Assembly: GCA_964345695.1 (NCBI GenBank)
Contig: CAYFSC010000178.1
Coordinates: forward strand, 1 to 6,002
Origin: CAYFSC01 sp964345695
Lineage (GTDB): Bacteria > Bacteroidota > Rhodothermia > Rhodothermales > Salinibacteraceae
Reading direction: 5' to 3'
Length of the DNA: 6,002 bases
A program made the position numbers and the translations under genes. How positions within the stretch are numbered: the stretch's first letter is position 1; every line of letters starts with the position of its first letter. The notes beneath the pieces are model-generated. The model saw only the letters and a list, made by a program, of their open reading frames with translations, had not been told where the DNA came from and ran no database searches. Positions 1 to 5,777 of the stretch are shown in pieces.

Positions 1-1
1 A

Positions 2-36
2 GAAACGCGAAACCAGAAACGAGACCCCCGAAACCT
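2..36. repeat. Short tandem array of 7-nt GAAACnn units
   Basis: GAAAC begins at 2, 9, 16 and 30, exactly in a 7-nt register; the slot at 23 is filled by a degenerate unit (GACCCCC). This gives five consecutive heptamers, four with a perfect GAAAC core. The array lies immediately 3' of the acyl-CoA dehydrogenase gene, and its last base touches the stop codon. The window edge cuts it, so its full length is unknown. Read on the minus strand it is a GTTTC-rich run in the 3' untranslated region. No function can be assigned; it could be a short simple-sequence expansion. Confidence 0.6.
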
Positions 37-1232
37 CACGCATTCATTCCATGCGCCTTCAGGATACGCTTGGCAACCACGGTCTTGTGCACCTCGCTGG
101 GCCCGTCGTAGATGGAGGCGCCGCGCTCGTGGCGGTACCAGAAGGACAGCAGCGTGTCGTCGGTGAGGCCGTACCCGCCGTGTGTCTGGATGGCGTGATC
201 GAGGACCTGGTGCAGCACATCGGCCACGAAAAACTTGATGGTGGAGACGCGCGTCCGCGCCGATTTGGCGCCGTCGCGGTCCATGGCGCGCGCGGCGTCG
301 AGCACGAGCAGGCGGGCCGCGTCGATCTGCGCACGGTCCTCGGCGATCCACGTTTGCACCTGCTGCCGCGTCCCGAGCGGGTCGTCCGGCGCCAGTTCGC
401 GCGAGGCGGCTCGACGGCACATCATGTCGAACGCCCGCTCGCAGATCCCGATCCACCGCATGCAGTGGTGGATGCGACCGGGTCCCAGGCGCTCCTGTGC
501 GATGGTGAACCCCTGGCCCTCAGGCCCGAGTCGATGCGATTCCGGAACCTGCACATCGTGGAAGCGAAGCTCGGAATGGCTCATCCATCCGTGGCCCGTC
601 TCGCCCATGATGGGCAGACGGCGGACGTGCTCCACGCCTTCAGTATCCATAGGCACGAGCAGCATGCTGGCGCGGGCGTAGGGGCTGTCCGCTTCGGGGT
701 TGGTGACGGCCATTACGACCGCGAAAGCCGCCTGGTGTGCCCCGGTGGCAAACCACTTGTGCCCGTTGAGCACGTACCTGTCGTCCTCGCGCTGCGCCGT
801 GGTGCTCAGATGCTTCGGGTTGGAGCCTGCGTGTTCGGGTTCCGTCATCGCGAAACAGCTACGGATGGTTCCATCGACGAGCGGCTCCAGGTAGCGCACG
901 CGCTGGACGTCGGTGGCGTGGTCGATCAGAATCTCCATGTTGCCGGCATCCGGCGCCTGGCAGTTGAGCGTCAGGTGACCGAGCGGACTGCGCCCCAGGA
1001 TTTCGCTGACGCGACCGAAGGCCTCCAGCGAGAGCCCCATGCCCCCCTCGTCTTCCGGGAGTTGCGGACACCACCAGCCGCGATCCCGCACCTCCGAGCG
1101 GAGGGATTGGACCGCAGGCCACACGGCTTCGAACCCCTCCTGGCGCAGGGTGTCTTCCAGCGGCGGCAAATCCGTCTCGACGAACGACCGAAGATCGTCC
1201 AGAAATGGATCCAGAGCAGGCGCGTCGGTCAT
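36..1232 (-). CDS. Acyl-CoA dehydrogenase, ACAD10/ACAD11-like
   Basis: This is a 398-residue FAD-dependent acyl-CoA dehydrogenase, full length for the family. Seen: the flavin/substrate motif CFAMTEPEHAGSNP at 126-139; the NGHKWFATGA strand at 156-165; ERLGPGRIHHCMRWIG at 247-262; QTHGGYG at 349-355; and YDGPSEVH at 375-382. The GPGRIHHCMR and DGPxEVH motifs are typical of the dehydrogenase domain of ACAD10/ACAD11 and bacterial relatives. Asp376 sits where classical enzymes such as MCAD have the catalytic Glu. Family enzymes abstract the alpha proton and pass hydride from the beta carbon to FAD, with electrons going to ETF. ACAD10/11-type members are also linked to 4-hydroxyacyl-CoA breakdown. 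ATG at 1232 was chosen; a longer reading from TTG at 1274 adds 14 residues without family character. It is the last visible gene of a leftward operon, 60 nt after the SDR. The family is certain; the substrate is not. Confidence 0.93.
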   Translation of the reverse strand: MTDAPALDPFLDDLRSFVETDLPPLEDTLRQEGFEAVWPAVQSLRSEVRDRGWWCPQLPEDEGGMGLSLEAFGRVSEILGRSPLGHLTLNCQAPDAGNMEILIDHATDVQRVRYLEPLVDGTIRSCFAMTEPEHAGSNPKHLSTTAQREDDRYVLNGHKWFATGAHQAAFAVVMAVTNPEADSPYARASMLLVPMDTEGVEHVRRLPIMGETGHGWMSHSELRFHDVQVPESHRLGPEGQGFTIAQERLGPGRIHHCMRWIGICERAFDMMCRRAASRELAPDDPLGTRQQVQTWIAEDRAQIDAARLLVLDAARAMDRDGAKSARTRVSTIKFFVADVLHQVLDHAIQTHGGYGLTDDTLLSFWYRHERGASIYDGPSEVHKTVVAKRILKAHGMNA

Positions 1233-1292
1233 ATCGTATGAAGCGAAAAATTCGGGAGGAGAAACCCAGACCAATGATCCGTCACCGCGGTG

Positions 1293-2087
1293 TCACTCGG
1301 CCATTCCGCTGCCCACCAGCAGGCCGCCGTCGATGCGGAAGGACGACCCGGTGACGAAGCGTGCGTCGTCGGAGGCAAGATAAAGAGCCAGGCCGGTCAG
1401 CTCCTCCGGCTCGGCCATGCGGTGCAGGGGCGTCTGGGCCAAGACGGCCTCATGCAGCGATTCGTTGGCCCAGATGGCTTTGCTGAAGGCGGTCTTGACG
1501 AACCCCGGCACAATGGCGTTCACCCGCACGTCGATCTCCGACAGCTCTGCGGCGAGCACCTCGGTGAGCATGAGCACTCCTGCCTTCGTGACGCAGTAGA
1601 CGCCCATGCCCGGCAGCGGCTGCTCGCCGGCCACCGAGGCCACATTGATCACCGCGCCGCCGCCCCGCTTCTGCATGACCGGAGCGCAGGCCCGGATGAG
1701 GCGCCAGTAGCCAATCACGTTGACGTCAAACGTCTTCGTCCACTGGCTTTCTTCGGCCGACAGAGTGGGGCCGAAATGGGGGTTTGTGGCTGCGTTGTTC
1801 ACGAGTACGTCGATGCCTCCGTAAGCTTCGGTTACCCGGTCGACGAGCGCCTGCACAGCTTCGGTGTCGCCGGTGTGCGCGGCGACGGGCAGGGCCGTTC
1901 CGCCCTCGGCCTTAATGTCGGCCGCGACGGCATCGAGGTCGGACTGCGTGCGGCTCGATAGCACCACTCGGGCGCCGGCTTCGGCGTAAGCTTCGGCAAT
2001 GGCCCGTCCGATACCGCGGCTGGCCCCGGTGACGAGCGCCACCTGGTCCGACAGGTCATGAGAAGGGAGGGAGGACGACGTTTCCAT
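1293..2087 (-). CDS. SDR family oxidoreductase (DHRS4-like)
   Basis: This is a 264-residue classical short-chain dehydrogenase/reductase. Seen (numbering from ATG at 2087): the Rossmann motif TGASRGIG at 20-27; SSR at 44-46 after the second strand, where Arg usually favours NADP(H); NNAA at 97-100; and a complete catalytic tetrad Asn123, Ser151, Tyr164 and Lys168 (YCVTK). The segment TNPHFGP after NNAA, and the stretch GFVKTAFSKAIW followed by a MAEPEEL...DDARFVTG ending, resemble DHRS4-type carbonyl reductases. It would interconvert a carbonyl and an alcohol; the substrate is not evident. A GTG directly precedes the ATG (2090) and would add one residue. It lies between a crotonase (42 nt upstream) and an acyl-CoA dehydrogenase (60 nt downstream), all on one strand, so an acyl-CoA-linked hydroxy/keto substrate is a reasonable inference. 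A 2,4-dienoyl-CoA reductase role is less likely because those SDRs lack this YxxxK arrangement. Confidence 0.93.
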   Translation of the reverse strand: METSSSLPSHDLSDQVALVTGASRGIGRAIAEAYAEAGARVVLSSRTQSDLDAVAADIKAEGGTALPVAAHTGDTEAVQALVDRVTEAYGGIDVLVNNAATNPHFGPTLSAEESQWTKTFDVNVIGYWRLIRACAPVMQKRGGGAVINVASVAGEQPLPGMGVYCVTKAGVLMLTEVLAAELSEIDVRVNAIVPGFVKTAFSKAIWANESLHEAVLAQTPLHRMAEPEELTGLALYLASDDARFVTGSSFRIDGGLLVGSGMAE

Positions 2088-2129
2088 CACGGAAGATCAG
2101 GGCGAGGAATGAGAAAGAGACGAGGGGCC

Positions 2130-2918
2130 TCATCGTCCCGAAAAGTCCGGGGAGCGTTTTTCGAGAAATGCCTGCAGGCCTTCCTGGTGATCCTCGGTCT
2201 GGATCATTTCCTTCTGGAGCCCCGCCTCAAACGCAATTGTTTCCGACAGCGAGTGGGTCATGCCGTAGCGCAACGCTTCCTTGGTGCGGGCCAGAGCCCG
2301 CGTCGGACGGTCGGCCAGTTGACGCGCCCAGGACTGCGCCGAGTCGATGAGGTGATCGGGCGGAGCCAGGCGGTTGGCGAGGCCCAGATCGAGGCACTCC
2401 TGCGCCGGGAGCGGCTCGGCTTCGGCCGCCAGCTCGAACGCCCGGCTGTACCCGACCTGCCGCGCGAGCAAGTAGGATGCCCCCGAGTCGGGCACAAACC
2501 CGATGCTGCTGAACGCCATCATGAGCTGCGCATTCTCTGCCATGACGCGGAGGTCGCACGCCAGCGCGAGGGCCATTCCAGCTCCGGCGGCGGTGCCGTG
2601 GACGGCGGCAATCACCGGAAGCGGACACGTCACGATGCGCTGAATGAGAGGCAAGTACCGCTCGGTGAGGTGATCGTACAGGTCCTCGGGCGTCGGATCG
2701 TCCTGCAAGACGGTCAGGTCCGCACCCGCGCAGAACCCGTCGCCGGCCCCACGGAGAACCACGGCGCGGATCCCGTCGTCGTCGGCGAGGTGGTCGAAAG
2801 CGTCGCGGAGATCGCGGTCAAGCTCTGGGCTCAGGGCGTTGCGACGCTCGGGACGGTTCATGGTCAGCATTGCCGTGGCGTCTTCGCGCTCGAGACGGAC
2901 TGTCGCAGGATCGTCCAT
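2130..2918 (-). CDS. Enoyl-CoA hydratase/isomerase family protein, PaaG-like isomerase type
   Basis: This is a crotonase-fold protein of 262 residues, the same length as E. coli PaaG. Seen: NRPERRNAL (21-29), the first oxyanion-hole segment GFCAGADL (61-68), the second GTAAGAGMALALACDLR (108-124), MAFSSIGFVPDSG (134-146), and the C-terminal EGLQAFLEKRSPDFSGR. The last two are hallmarks of PaaG-like proteins. Positions equivalent to the two glutamates of classical hydratase (Glu144 and Glu164 in rat) are Ala116 and Phe136, so water addition by the usual mechanism is unlikely. Asp144 matches the PaaG catalytic Asp, pointing to double-bond isomerisation (delta-3 to delta-2 enoyl-CoA, or a ring-opening isomerisation). 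No other phenylacetate genes are visible, so a true paaG role is not supported. ATG at 2918 gives the normal N-terminus; GTG at 2954 would add 12 atypical residues. It is first in the leftward operon. The protein is strongly acidic, with about 42 Asp/Glu against 25 Lys/Arg by hand count. Confidence 0.92.
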   Translation of the reverse strand: MDDPATVRLEREDATAMLTMNRPERRNALSPELDRDLRDAFDHLADDDGIRAVVLRGAGDGFCAGADLTVLQDDPTPEDLYDHLTERYLPLIQRIVTCPLPVIAAVHGTAAGAGMALALACDLRVMAENAQLMMAFSSIGFVPDSGASYLLARQVGYSRAFELAAEAEPLPAQECLDLGLANRLAPPDHLIDSAQSWARQLADRPTRALARTKEALRYGMTHSLSETIAFEAGLQKEMIQTEDHQEGLQAFLEKRSPDFSGR

Positions 2919-2987
2919 AGATCGGGGCTGAGGCTGAGAAGACAAGCGGTGCACGCCGGTTGCGCAGTCGGGAGCGCTTCCGCCAAA

Positions 2988-3016
2988 AAGATAGGGAGAG
3001 CCTAGTCGAAAGGCAA
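2988..3016 (-). promoter_or_regulatory. Candidate sigma-70-type promoter for the leftward operon
   Basis: On the minus strand, TTGCCT (3016-3011) and TATCTT (2993-2988) are separated by exactly 17 nt. Each matches the -35 or -10 consensus at four of six positions. Transcription would start near 2980, giving a leader of about 60 nt before the ATG at 2918. It sits in the 187-nt divergent spacer between the two crotonase genes, where a promoter is required. No equally good pair was found for the rightward operon; a TACGAT at 3054-3059 has no matching -35. The T run after the -10 (TATCTTTTTG) also partly resembles the TAnnTTTG box of Bacteroidota. Motif reading only. Confidence 0.4.
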
Positions 3017-3105
3017 CGCGAAAGACCGGTGAAACGCCACGTCGGTCAGGGGGTACGATCGATCAATTTCCCCTTCATCATCTCCTGAATCTTCCGCCTC
3101 GACCC

Positions 3106-3930
3106 ATGGATGTGCCCGACCTTTCGGTTCTCCGCCTGGACGTGAAGGATGCCATCGCCACCCTATGGCTGGATCGCCCCGACGCGCGAAACGCCATGAA
3201 CGCCTCGTTCTTTGAGGACCTGCCCGCTGCCTTCCGAGCGATCGACGAGACGGAAGCTGTGCGCGCGGTGGTGGTGGCCGCAGAGGGTCCGGTCTTCTGT
3301 GCAGGCCTCGACCTGAAGCAAATGGCACCCGACGTTCTGGGCGAGGGGGAGGAGACGACCGTGCGCGAGCGGCAGGCGCTGCTCCAGCGAATCCGGTCGA
3401 TGCAGGCGGCCCTGCAGCGCGTAGCGCAGTGCTCCAAGCCGGTCATCGCCGCCATCCATGGGGCCTGCATCGGCGGCGGCGTCGATCTGATTACGGCTGC
3501 CGACATCCGCCTTGCAAGCACAGATGCCACGTTCTCGGTTCGTGAGACGAAGCTCGCGATGGTTGCCGACCTCGGCACCCTGCAGCGGCTGCAGCAAATT
3601 CTTCCGCAAGGCCACGTTGCCGAACTCGTGTACACCGGCAAAGACCTGAGCGCGGACCGCGCCGCTCGCATCGGATTGGTCAACGACGTGCACGCTGGGC
3701 GCGAGGCGCTGCACACCGCGGCGCACGCAATGGCGCAGGAAATCGCCGCCAACTCGCCACTCGCGGTTCAGGGCGCCAAGCAGGTCCTGACTCGTTCGCG
3801 CGATGGCTCGGTCGAGGAAGGGCTTGACTACGTGGCGCTCTGGAACGCTGCCTTTCTGCAGTCGAACGACCTGCGTGAAGCGCTGGAGGCCTTCCGCGAA
3901 GGGCGGCCGCCTTCGTTTCGTGGAGAATAA
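3106..3930 (+). CDS. Delta(3,5)-delta(2,4)-dienoyl-CoA isomerase-like crotonase
   Basis: This is a 274-residue crotonase-family protein very close in motif content to eukaryotic ECH1. Seen: RPDARNAMN (24-32), FCAGLDLKQMAPDVLGEGEE (64-83), HGACIGGGVDLITAADIR (118-135), VRETKLAMVADLGTLQRLQQ (145-164), and a C-terminal SRDGSVEEGLDYVALWNAA segment. The three acidic residues of the rat enzyme (Asp176, Glu196, Asp204) correspond to Asp127, Glu147 and Asp155, with identical spacing (20 and 8). These enzymes shift conjugated 3,5-dienoyl-CoA to 2,4-dienoyl-CoA during degradation of fatty acids with double bonds at odd positions. No targeting sequence is seen, so it is cytoplasmic. ATG at 3106 leaves the usual short N-terminus; no Shine-Dalgarno precedes it. 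It opens the rightward transcription unit, divergent from the PaaG-like gene and 35 nt ahead of the M20 hydrolase. A plain hydratase is the alternative, but the residue pattern argues against it. Confidence 0.93.
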   Translation: MDVPDLSVLRLDVKDAIATLWLDRPDARNAMNASFFEDLPAAFRAIDETEAVRAVVVAAEGPVFCAGLDLKQMAPDVLGEGEETTVRERQALLQRIRSMQAALQRVAQCSKPVIAAIHGACIGGGVDLITAADIRLASTDATFSVRETKLAMVADLGTLQRLQQILPQGHVAELVYTGKDLSADRAARIGLVNDVHAGREALHTAAHAMAQEIAANSPLAVQGAKQVLTRSRDGSVEEGLDYVALWNAAFLQSNDLREALEAFREGRPPSFRGE

Positions 3931-3941
3931 CGACGGACCCG

Positions 3942-3961
3942 CTCTTCCTTTTTTTCTTTTC
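3942..3961 (+). promoter_or_regulatory. Pyrimidine-only leader before the M20 hydrolase start
   Basis: Twenty consecutive pyrimidines, including a run of seven T (3949-3955), end four bases before the ATG at 3966. No AGGAGG-like sequence lies in the 35-nt intergenic gap. U-rich leaders are commonly bound by ribosomal protein S1 in bacteria that initiate without a Shine-Dalgarno, so this may be the ribosome entry site. There is no stem upstream of the T run, so it is not an intrinsic terminator. Confidence 0.35.
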
Positions 3962-3965
3962 GCTG

Positions 3966-5450
3966 ATGATGACGTTTCGCTCCTTCATGACCGTGCTCGT
4001 CCTCGTCGGGGGAACCGTTGGGATCGTCCTCGCGATCGTCGCACTCAACACGATTCGCTTCCGCAGCAAACAGATCGATCCGCCCGGGCAGGCCCGCATA
4101 TCGGTAGAGAAAGACGCGCCAGATCGTCTTGCGCAGGCCATCCGGTACCGGACGATCACCCAGCGCGACCCCTCGGCGCTTGACCGTCCGGCCTTCGAGG
4201 CGCTGTTCGATCACTTCGCGACAGCCTTCCCGCGTGTGCACGAGGCGATGACCGTCACGCACGTAAACGGGCTCAGCCGCCTGTATACGTGGCAGGGCAG
4301 CGATCCCTCGCTCGATCCCATCGTTTTGATGGCACACGTCGACGTCGTGCCCGTCGCCGATAATGCGGATGCAGTCTGGACTCATCCGCCTTTTGCCGGA
4401 ACGAAAGCCGACGGGTTCGTCTGGGGGCGAGGCGCGCTGGACGATAAAGCCAGCGCCGTGGGGCTGATCGAAGCGACCGAAACGCTGCTGCGCGACGGCT
4501 TCCAGCCCCGTCGAACGATCCACCTGGCCCTGGGGCACGACGAGGAGGTCGGCGGGGCCGGAGGCGCCCGGGCGCTCGCCGAGCACATCACCGCAGATGG
4601 CACCACACCCGCCATGGTCCTCGACGAAGGCGGGGCCATCACCGACGGCGCACTTCCCGACGTGCCGCATCCGGTCGCTGTGATCGGCATTGCCGAGAAG
4701 GGCTATCTGAGCATCGAGATCGAGGCAGAAGGACCGGGTGGCCACTCCTCGGTGCCCCCCGATACGACCAGCATCGAGATCCTGGGGGAGGCCGTGAGGC
4801 GCTTGCGGGAAGCCCCCCTGCCGGCAAGCCTGGACGGAGTGACGGGACAGACCTTCGACTACGTGGCCCCAGAAATGAGCCTCCCGACCCGCGCGGCCTT
4901 TGCGAACTCGTGGCTCATGGGTCCGCTCCTCACATGGGCTCTGGCGCGCAACGACGTGACGGACGCGGCCATCCGCACGACGACGGCACCCACGATGCTG
5001 GACGCCGGCGTTAAGGACAACGTGGTGCCGTCCACCGCACGGGCCGTGGTCAACTTCCGGATTCTTCCCCGACAGTCCGTGTCTGATGTGCTGGATCACG
5101 TCCGATCGACGCTTCATGACCTGCCGGTGTCCTTCGATCGGAGGCAGAACAGCGAGCCTACCCCGGTATCAGACATCACGGGCCCCTGGTTTCCGCTGAT
5201 TCACCGCACCCTGCGGCAGGTCGTGAACGACCCATTGATCGTGGCCCCCTACCTCGTTCCAGGCACGACCGACAGCCGGTACTACGCCCCGCACTCCGAC
5301 CACGTCTATCGGTTTGCGCCGTTTCGCCTGACCCCCAACGACCGTGAGCGGATTCACGGCCCCGACGAGCGCATCTCGGTCGACGAGTATACCACCATGG
5401 TCCAATTCTACGCGCAACTGATCCGGAATGCAGACACAGAGCCAGTGTGA
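3966..5450 (+). CDS. Membrane-anchored M20 family metallohydrolase, PM20D1/carboxypeptidase S-like
   Basis: This is a 494-residue di-zinc M20 amidohydrolase with one hydrophobic segment at about residues 7-27, then RFRSKQ: a signal anchor or uncleaved signal peptide placing the catalytic domain outside the cytoplasm. Metal and catalytic residues seen: His124 and Asp126 (LMAHVDVVP), Asp159 (GRGALDDK), Glu193 base and Glu194 (GHDEEVGG), Asp220 (LDEGG), and His464 (RIHGPDE). The lid/dimerisation domain starts near GPGGHSSVPPDTTSIEIL (256 on). The segments WQGSDPSLDP, IRTTTAPTMLDAGVKDNVVP, GTTDSRYY (433-440) and LIRNADTEPV match human PM20D1, which is of similar length (about 500 residues). PM20D1 reversibly joins free fatty acids and amino acids into N-acyl amino acids; yeast Cps1 is a related carboxypeptidase. 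Coupling to the upstream dienoyl-CoA isomerase suggests N-acyl amino acid turnover; ordinary peptidase activity is the alternative. A second ATG at 3969 would lose one residue. Confidence 0.92.
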   Translation: MMTFRSFMTVLVLVGGTVGIVLAIVALNTIRFRSKQIDPPGQARISVEKDAPDRLAQAIRYRTITQRDPSALDRPAFEALFDHFATAFPRVHEAMTVTHVNGLSRLYTWQGSDPSLDPIVLMAHVDVVPVADNADAVWTHPPFAGTKADGFVWGRGALDDKASAVGLIEATETLLRDGFQPRRTIHLALGHDEEVGGAGGARALAEHITADGTTPAMVLDEGGAITDGALPDVPHPVAVIGIAEKGYLSIEIEAEGPGGHSSVPPDTTSIEILGEAVRRLREAPLPASLDGVTGQTFDYVAPEMSLPTRAAFANSWLMGPLLTWALARNDVTDAAIRTTTAPTMLDAGVKDNVVPSTARAVVNFRILPRQSVSDVLDHVRSTLHDLPVSFDRRQNSEPTPVSDITGPWFPLIHRTLRQVVNDPLIVAPYLVPGTTDSRYYAPHSDHVYRFAPFRLTPNDRERIHGPDERISVDEYTTMVQFYAQLIRNADTEPV

Positions 5451-5687
5451 GTCTTTGGTAAAGAGCAGCGTTCCCCGGGGGGCGGCTCCGTCCTGGATGT
5501 AACGAAAGGCATACATGGCGCGTCCATATTCGCGATTGTCTCCACCGTCGCAGGCTTGCCCTGCGCATCGGCGTTCGTCGTCCCGACCGCCTATCGGGAG
5601 ACGCAGGTGGACGCACCTGACGTGCTGGCGTTTTGCCGCAAAGGTTTGCCTCCGTGCCGTCCATCGCAGCCGGACCGGTTGAGACAC
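5451..5687 (+). other. Intergenic stretch / long 3' untranslated region
   Basis: This is 237 nt between the M20 stop and the terminator stem. Nothing RNA-gene-like was recognised. A 55-codon reading frame (ATG 5515, stop 5680-5682) ends five bases before the terminator, but its Arg- and Pro-rich product resembles out-of-frame GC-rich sequence. No promoter was seen inside. The simplest reading is an unusually long 3' UTR of the M20 transcript, or the remains of a decayed gene. Confidence 0.4.
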
Positions 5688-5718
5688 AAGGGCCTCCCGA
5701 CTTGGAGGCCCTTTTTTT
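5688..5718 (+). terminator. Rho-independent terminator of the rightward operon
   Basis: AAGGGCCTCC (5688-5697) and GGAGGCCCTT (5704-5713) form a perfect 10-bp stem around the 6-nt loop CGACTT. A seven-T tract (5712-5718) overlaps the stem end. The T tract is only on the plus strand, so it terminates rightward transcription from the isomerase/M20 unit. A second copy of the 3' arm plus T5 follows at 5721-5733 and could pair with the same 5' arm. Confidence 0.92.
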
Positions 5719-5777
5719 GTGGAGGCCCTTTTTGTGGGAGTCCGCCGGTGGGGACCCCGCCTGTGGGGGCTGGCTCC
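5702..5777 (+). repeat. Degenerate ~15-nt tandem repeats growing out of the terminator 3' arm
   Basis: Consecutive units start TTGGAGGCCCTTTTTTT (5702-5718), GTGGAGGCCCTTTTT (5719-5733), GTGGGAGTCCGCCG (5734-5747), GTGGGGACCCCGCCT (5748-5762) and GTGGGGGCTGGCTCC (5763-5777). The first two are near identical; the later three share only the GTGGG(A/G) head and a C-rich tail and are increasingly divergent. The first pair is a clear duplication. The remainder may be decayed copies or chance GC-rich similarity. Confidence 0.5.

Noticed and set aside
51..1241. 396-codon open frame on the plus strand opposite the acyl-CoA dehydrogenase
   Set aside because: It mirrors a gene with full family motifs; its product has no recognisable domain and is rich in Arg, His, Gly and Val, as expected from antisense GC-rich codons.
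1293..2087. SDR as the 2,4-dienoyl-CoA reductase that would complete the unsaturated fatty-acid pathway
   Set aside because: The protein has a complete Asn-Ser-Tyr-Lys tetrad with YCVTK and DHRS4-like segments, whereas SDR-type dienoyl-CoA reductases lack that YxxxK arrangement.
3054..3059. TACGAT as -10 box for the rightward operon
   Set aside because: It matches four of six positions, but bases 16-18 nt upstream (around GAAACG) do not resemble a -35 box.
3828..5117. 429-codon open frame on the minus strand opposite the M20 hydrolase
   Set aside because: It spans the end of one real gene and most of another, with no domain or sensible start; it is an antisense shadow of high-GC coding sequence.
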